NCBI GenBank assembly: GCA_945957605.1
Contig: CAMFLR010000003.1
Coordinates: 310,001-374,000 of the forward strand
Direction: 5' to 3'
DNA from: an uncultured Isosphaeraceae bacterium
Lineage (GTDB): Bacteria > Planctomycetota > Planctomycetia > Isosphaerales > Isosphaeraceae
Length of the DNA: 64,000 nucleotides
This document shows positions 59,293 through 64,000 of this stretch, one piece after another (position 1 is the first letter of the stretch; each line of letters opens with the position of its first letter). Made by a program: the position numbers and the translations under genes. Below the pieces are notes generated by a model that was given only the letters and a program-made list of their open reading frames with translations, was not told the DNA's origin and did not search any database.

Positions 59293-60432
59293 TCAGGAAA
59301 TCAACCAAAGCGCGTGCGGCACGGCGCGGCGATAGGGGATGTCGAGCCGGGCCGATTCGAGGGCACCAGCGATCCTTCTCGCCGAGTTGAGATGCGGCGC
59401 GACCACCACGCGCGGCAAGGCACAACTATGGTCCGAGCAAATCTCGACACGCAGGTCGTTCGAGCCGTCTTCGAGCCGCGCAAGGCGAAGCGAAACCGGT
59501 CCTTCTTCGCAATCGAGCTCGATCGTCACGGCTGAGAGTCGTACTTCTTGAATCGTCGAGGCGATCTTGGTGACGATCGCCACCTTTGCTTCGCCTTTTG
59601 GCGTCGTGAACGTCGCGTCGAGCCGGGATTGGTCGGTTTGTGCTTTGTCGCGACCCGCCCAGCCGAGCTGGCCAGCCAACCATGCGCCCAGCCAGGCGGC
59701 GATCCGCGGCGTTGGGCCGGCTTTCGGGGCGATGACGTCGATCGTCACCGAGCGAATCGCGTTGAGGTCGTAACGACAGGACGACGTGTCGAAAAACTGC
59801 GCGATCAACTCGCGCCAAAGCGCAATTCCAAACCAGGCGCTATCACGCGAATAGGCGTTGATTTCCGGGTCGAGCGCGAGCTTGAGCGACTCGGCCGGCG
59901 TGGCGGGGTCGGGGAGGTCGACGATGATCCGTGTCGCTTCGTCGGCAAGGTCGCGAAACAGTTTCGCGCTCGGGCCCGGATCGCAGGTCCACCAGAGAAC
60001 GAAGGGGAGATCGGCTTCGAGTAGCGGGCGGACTGCGCCGGGAAGAAGGTCGAGCGCGTTGGGGCCGGCACGGAGGACGATTCGCTCGGAGCAAACTTGC
60101 GGTAAGCCGGGCGCGGGGAGGTGGCAAAGCGCCGCGACCTCGGCCGACACGGCGCGGTCGGGTGAGTCATTCAGGCCGAGGACGATCGCGCGGCTGGGGA
60201 AGCGAGCGACCACTTCGTCGAGTGTTGAAATCAGGCCGCGTGGATTAAGGCAATCGGCCACCACGACGAGATTTGCGAGAACCAGCCGCGTGACGTTGGG
60301 ATTTTCGATCTGAGGGCCGCCAACCTGTTCGGCGGCGGGCCCCCAGAGTTGCGCCAGCTCGGCCTCGATGCGAGGCAAGGCCACGGGAATTCCCTGGCCC
60401 GAAAGAAAAGCGTCGGTCGGGGTGTCTGCCAT
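59293..60432 (-). CDS. opcA: Glucose-6-phosphate dehydrogenase assembly protein OpcA
   Basis: A 379-residue protein of the OpcA family: LVLANLVVVADCLNPRGLI, VARFPSRAIVLGLNDSPDR, and LPFVLWWTCDPGPSAKLFRD followed by RIIVDLPDP. OpcA binds and allosterically activates the G6PDH tetramer in cyanobacteria and actinobacteria. Zwf is encoded just upstream with a 35-bp gap, so both are in one operon. ATG 60432 is a normal start. Confidence 0.9.
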   Translation of the reverse strand: MADTPTDAFLSGQGIPVALPRIEAELAQLWGPAAEQVGGPQIENPNVTRLVLANLVVVADCLNPRGLISTLDEVVARFPSRAIVLGLNDSPDRAVSAEVAALCHLPAPGLPQVCSERIVLRAGPNALDLLPGAVRPLLEADLPFVLWWTCDPGPSAKLFRDLADEATRIIVDLPDPATPAESLKLALDPEINAYSRDSAWFGIALWRELIAQFFDTSSCRYDLNAIRSVTIDVIAPKAGPTPRIAAWLGAWLAGQLGWAGRDKAQTDQSRLDATFTTPKGEAKVAIVTKIASTIQEVRLSAVTIELDCEEGPVSLRLARLEDGSNDLRVEICSDHSCALPRVVVAPHLNSARRIAGALESARLDIPYRRAVPHALWLIS

Positions 60433-60467
60433 GGGAGCGTTCCCGTTTTACGCGGTGGATCGGGCGA

Positions 60468-62015
60468 TCAAAGCCGGCGCCAGGTGTCGCCGTCGTTTTG
60501 AATGAGCGTGTCGGCCTCGGCAGGGCCCCAGGTCCCGGCGGGGTAGGGGACCGGCGGCGCCTTGCCGCGATCCCAGGCATCGAGAATTGTCGTGATGAAC
60601 CGCCAGGCGCTATCGACCTCGTCGGTTCGGGTGAAGAGCGTGGGATCGCCCAGCATCACATCGAGCAGGAGGCGTTCATAAGCTTCGGGCGGCGGCTGCG
60701 CGAACGCGGTGCCATACCGGAAATCCATCCGCACTTCCTGTAATCTCCGGCGCGATCCGGGGATCTTAGCCTGGAACGCAAGGCTTGCACCTTCGTTTGG
60801 TTGGATTCGGAGAATGAGCATATTCGCACCACCAGCCGCTTCGGTGTCGGCCTCGAAGAGCGCGGTCGGCGGCAGTTTGAACTGGATCGCGATTTCGGTG
60901 GCACGCTTGGGGAGACGCTTGCCAGTGCGAAGATAGAATGGCACTCCCGCCCAGCGCCAGGTGTTGAGCGTCAGCCGAAGCGCGACGTACGTCCCTGTCT
61001 GCGACTCGGGGGGAATCCCCTTTTCAGAATGATATCCCGGAACTTCCTTACCCTGGATCGACCCGGCCGAATACTGGCCGCGGACGACGTTCTTGATCAC
61101 GTCGTCATCGTTCCACTGCGGCAGGGCCTGCAGCACTTTCACCTTCTCGTTGCGGACGGCGTCGGCCGAGAGGTCGACAGGCGGCTCCATCGCCACGAGG
61201 CAAAGGAGCTGCATCATGTGGTTCTGCACCATGTCGCGAAGCGCGCCCGAGGTGTCGTAATACGCACCACGGCCCCCGGCCATGCCGACTTCTTCCGCGA
61301 CCGTGATCTGCACGCTTTCGACGTGCCGGCGATTCCAGACCGGCTCGAACATCGAGTTGCCGAATCGAAGCGCCAGGATGTTTTGAACTGTTTCCTTGCC
61401 GAGATAGTGGTCGATGCGATAGACCTGGCTCTCGTCGAGCACGCGCGAGACGTCGCGGCTCAAAACACGAGCCGACTTGAGGTCGTGGCCGAATGGCTTT
61501 TCGATGACCACGCGCGTCCAGGGGCCTTCGGAGAACGGCGAGTTGATCAGCCCTGCTTTGCCGAGGTGCTCGATGATCGTCGCGAAATACTCGGGGGCGA
61601 CGGCCAGATAGTAGAGGCGATTGCCGCGCGTGCCGTGGGTTGAGTCGATCTGTTCGAGCTTGGTCTTGAGCTTCGCGTATGCCGCTTCTTCGTCGAAGTT
61701 GCCGCCGGAGAACGCCAGGCGAGGGGCGAACTGAGGCCAAACGACGTCGAAGTCGGGCACTTTTGCCGACTTCAGGCTCGTTTCCATTTCCGAGCGGAAA
61801 GCGTCGTCGCTCCAGTCGCGCCTGCCGTAACCGACGATCGCACATTCGGCCGGAAGGTGGCCGTCTCGCGCCAGGTTGTACAGCGCGGGCATCAGCTTGC
61901 GATGGGTCAGGTCGCCGGTGGCACCAAAGAGCACAACCGCGCAGGGGTCGGGCACGCGAGTGCGCGGCAGCCCTTCACGCAGGGGGTTCGCTTCGGCGTT
62001 GTTCGGGTCGGTCAT
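60468..62015 (-). CDS. zwf: Glucose-6-phosphate 1-dehydrogenase
   Basis: A 515-residue enzyme that oxidises glucose-6-phosphate to 6-phosphogluconolactone. GATGDLTHRKLMPALYNL is the nucleotide-binding site, YRIDHYLGKETVQNIL holds the substrate-binding and catalytic residues, and VIEKPFGHDLKSARVL is conserved. The length is normal for bacterial G6PDH. Followed in the operon by its assembly factor opcA. Confidence 0.96.
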   Translation of the reverse strand: MTDPNNAEANPLREGLPRTRVPDPCAVVLFGATGDLTHRKLMPALYNLARDGHLPAECAIVGYGRRDWSDDAFRSEMETSLKSAKVPDFDVVWPQFAPRLAFSGGNFDEEAAYAKLKTKLEQIDSTHGTRGNRLYYLAVAPEYFATIIEHLGKAGLINSPFSEGPWTRVVIEKPFGHDLKSARVLSRDVSRVLDESQVYRIDHYLGKETVQNILALRFGNSMFEPVWNRRHVESVQITVAEEVGMAGGRGAYYDTSGALRDMVQNHMMQLLCLVAMEPPVDLSADAVRNEKVKVLQALPQWNDDDVIKNVVRGQYSAGSIQGKEVPGYHSEKGIPPESQTGTYVALRLTLNTWRWAGVPFYLRTGKRLPKRATEIAIQFKLPPTALFEADTEAAGGANMLILRIQPNEGASLAFQAKIPGSRRRLQEVRMDFRYGTAFAQPPPEAYERLLLDVMLGDPTLFTRTDEVDSAWRFITTILDAWDRGKAPPVPYPAGTWGPAEADTLIQNDGDTWRRL

Positions 62016-62365
62016 GGAGAAGACTCGGGCCGGTCGAGGTCAAAAACGTCCGGAAGTCAGATGGAAGTGTAAGGAGGCATACCCCCGCGCTTCAAGCCCT
62101 GGAAGGTTGGAATCCGTCGAATCGGGTTATAATAAGTGTTTGACATGGATCATGTTAGAACGAGCCAAATCAAAATGTAGTCGGCAAAAGTGCGTTGATT
62201 TCGACGAGACTAGATTTGGTTTGCAGTTCGACTTGACTGGTGGTGTGCGGAATCGTAAGGTCAAGGTGACTTCTGGGACGCGCTGAGTAAATCGTCAGGG
62301 GAATGGATATTCCCGCCCGCTTCGGTGGGCGAGCGATTTGCCAATCTTTGAGGAAGGAACCTCCA
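62016..62365. other. Divergent intergenic region between zwf and the HAF-repeat gene
   Basis: No gene is supported; the plus-strand frame over 61876-62286 lacks a start context. TATAAT at 62128-62133 is a perfect -10 on the plus strand, with TTGGAA 15 bp upstream as a weak -35. The transcript would then have a leader of about 225 nt. Confidence 0.45.
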
Positions 62366-63514
62366 ATGAGCTTGCTCCTAAGGATGGGGAATGGTTCGCG
62401 GTTCGCCTTGATCGTCGTCGTTGGGCTGAGCCTGGCTGCGAGCAGCGCCCACGCGTCGCTGCTGGGGGCGATCAGCAGCGTCAACGCGCTAAACAAGGTG
62501 ACCGCCATCGGCCCAAATGGCGAACTGGTGGGAATGGCCGCCACGCAGGGTTCGAGCGCCAATCACGCGTTTTTGTCGTCGAACGGCGTGCTGACCGACC
62601 TGGGAACGCTGGGCGGAACGACAAGCTCTGCACAGGCGATTAACGCGGCTGGGCAAGTCGTCGGCCAGTCGGGCGTCGCGGGTGATGGCTCGCAGCACGC
62701 GTTCCTGTACTCGGGCGGGTCGTTGACCGACCTGGGCACTCTGGGCGGAAGCTACAGCAGCGCGACCGGAATCAACAGCAGCGGTCAGGTTGCGGGAACG
62801 TCCGCACTGGCGAGCGGCTTCAACCACGCGTTCGTTTACTCGAACGGCAAGATGACCGACCTCGGCACGCTGGGCGGCATCATGAGCACCGGCTCGGGCA
62901 TCAATGACGCGGGCCAGGTTGTCGGTCAGTCGGCGATGATCGACGGCAGCACGCACGCCTTCATCGCCAATCACAGCGTTCTTACTGACCTGGGCACGCT
63001 CGGCGGTTCGAGCAGCTTTGGCTACGCGATCAATAACGTCGGCCAGGTTGTCGGCCAGGCGTACACAACCAACGACGCCGCAGCGCATGCGTTTCTCTGG
63101 TCGAACGGCAAGATGATCGATCTTGGATCATTGCCAGGCTTTACCGCATCGACCGCAACGTCGATCAACGATAGCGGCGTGGTTGTCGGCTATGGTTACG
63201 GCGGTTTCGATTCGAATACGCAATTGCCGCTTCAGCATGCGTTCGTCTATCAAAACGGCGCGATGACCGACCTGAACACGCTGATCCCCGCCGGTTCCGG
63301 CTGGACCATCTCGCAGGTAATGAGCATCAACGATAACGGCGTCATCACCGGTATTGGATCGCTCAACGGCACGCGCGAGATTTTCACCGCGCAGTTGACC
63401 GACTCGCCGATGGTTGTACCCGAGCCCAGTCTCGTGACATTCGCCGTGATGGTGTTCGCCAGCTTCGGCGCGCGTCGGGCGTTCAAGGCTTATTCGTCGA
63501 CGTTGCTCGATTGA
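62366..63514 (+). CDS. HAF-repeat secreted protein with PEP-CTERM sorting signal
   Basis: A 382-residue protein. A signal peptide (FALIVVVGLSLAASSAHA) is followed by six HAF repeats, each with HAF, then a TDLGTLGG-type run and an INxxGQVVG segment. The C-terminus is a PEP-CTERM tail: VPEPSLVTF, a hydrophobic helix (FAVMVFASFGA) and a basic end (RRAFKAY). It should be sorted by an exosortase and tethered outside. The PEP motif differs from the PEID tail of the exosortase E substrate, so another exosortase elsewhere probably handles it. AAGGA lies nine bases before ATG 62366. Confidence 0.88.
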   Translation: MSLLLRMGNGSRFALIVVVGLSLAASSAHASLLGAISSVNALNKVTAIGPNGELVGMAATQGSSANHAFLSSNGVLTDLGTLGGTTSSAQAINAAGQVVGQSGVAGDGSQHAFLYSGGSLTDLGTLGGSYSSATGINSSGQVAGTSALASGFNHAFVYSNGKMTDLGTLGGIMSTGSGINDAGQVVGQSAMIDGSTHAFIANHSVLTDLGTLGGSSSFGYAINNVGQVVGQAYTTNDAAAHAFLWSNGKMIDLGSLPGFTASTATSINDSGVVVGYGYGGFDSNTQLPLQHAFVYQNGAMTDLNTLIPAGSGWTISQVMSINDNGVITGIGSLNGTREIFTAQLTDSPMVVPEPSLVTFAVMVFASFGARRAFKAYSSTLLD

Positions 63515-64000
63515 TGCGACGTGACGATTCGTAGCAGACCAGGGGCCGTTGAAAGTGTCGCGATATGCGTCGCGAGGTCCGCACTGACGGGCTGTCTGAT
63601 CTCGATGGTGAGGATCATCGCACCGTCGGCAATCGACCGATCGACGTCGTAAGTTTCGGGTTTGATTCCCGCGTGCGCGACGTGTTCGAGAAGCGCTGAG
63701 AGTCGAGCGGACGCGTCGCAGTGCAGGGCGATGCGTCTGGTTATCCGCTTTTCGGGCCTTCGCTCGATCAATCGGAACAACGTGAGCACGGAGATCCCGA
63801 GCAGCGTTCCCGCGAATGCGAGCAGGTAAAGTCCCACGCCCACCGACATACCGGTCGCGGTGACGAGCCAGAGGCTCGCGGCTGTGGTGAGACCTTTAAC
63901 CTTGAATCCTGTGCGCGCGATTGCACCACCGCCGAGGAAGCCAATTCCTGCGACGACGTAAGAGGCGATGCGTGTGGGGTCGAAGGTGACCGAAACGCCG
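63490..64000 (-). CDS. MgtC/SapB-family membrane protein, partial
   Basis: The gene enters from the right edge, so the N-terminal helices are missing. The frame continues past the first internal Met at 63849 to the edge: ASYVVAGIGFLGGGAIARTG and VKGLTTAASLWLVTATGMSV match the MgtC membrane domain. The end (about 100 residues) is an ACT-like cytoplasmic domain with ITRRIALHCD and TIEIRQPVSADL. MgtC proteins act in magnesium limitation and intracellular survival. The stop lies 25 bp inside the convergent HAF-repeat gene. Confidence 0.85.
   Translation of the reverse strand, partial: GVSVTFDPTRIASYVVAGIGFLGGGAIARTGFKVKGLTTAASLWLVTATGMSVGVGLYLLAFAGTLLGISVLTLFRLIERRPEKRITRRIALHCDASARLSALLEHVAHAGIKPETYDVDRSIADGAMILTIEIRQPVSADLATHIATLSTAPGLLRIVTSHQSSNVDE

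Overview
The window looks like a chromosomal segment of a planctomycete (Planctomycetota). Support comes from the PVC-type dehydrogenase with HEAT repeats and a CxxCH heme domain, an ECF sigma factor beside a zinc-finger Ser/Thr kinase, N-terminal LEPRxLL-like motifs on surface proteins, exosortase and PEP-CTERM-type signals, a SCO/DUF420 fusion in the oxidase operon, and several apparent TTG starts behind good Shine-Dalgarno sites. DNA is GC-rich except for a few AT-rich spacers. No phage, insertion sequence or CRISPR array was recognised. Genus is not resolved.

Region 1-7 kb is a cell-surface block: a partial thioester-domain adhesin, a tiny exosortase substrate with a PEID-type sorting tail, an exosortase fused to a CPBP protease, and a modular CBM2/Calx-beta/GH5 cellulase. 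Region 7-24 kb holds regulation and catabolism. It contains an ECF sigma factor with a zinc-finger kinase, and a coupled three-gene operon (PVC heme dehydrogenase plus two amidohydrolase-like proteins). A response regulator fused to an anti-sigma-type ATPase, a PLD-like protein, an ArsR/AHSA1 pair with a perfect operator palindrome, a TetR/glycosyltransferase pair, a neutral ceramidase and a GAF-GGDEF diguanylate cyclase follow. Region 24-27.5 kb is a sparse, partly AT-rich accessory stretch with unknown genes and a CrtA-like protein, ending at tRNA-Pro(GGG).

Region 27.5-41 kb carries pyrF, sir2 and a complete aa3-type cytochrome oxidase operon on the minus strand: diheme lipoprotein, coxB, ctaD, ctaA, ctaB, coxC, coxD, SCO-DUF420, a small membrane protein and sir2. 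A CPBP protease, a phosphoesterase and a tandem 150-bp repeat follow. Region 41-49 kb is the F-type ATP synthase operon (Z-B-E-F-H-A-G-D-C), with an insertion in the alpha subunit and signal peptides on subunits b and c. With the oxidase operon it makes this window a respiratory energy locus.

Region 49-64 kb contains a leader or small RNA with an intrinsic terminator, a DUF4912 protein, a UVR-motif protein, 5-formyl-THF cyclo-ligase, a PmoA-like protein, a zinc-ribbon PrsW protease and a decayed paralogue of its N-terminus. It also has a bacterial-type PARG, opcA-zwf (pentose phosphate entry), a HAF-repeat PEP-CTERM protein and a partial MgtC gene at the right edge.
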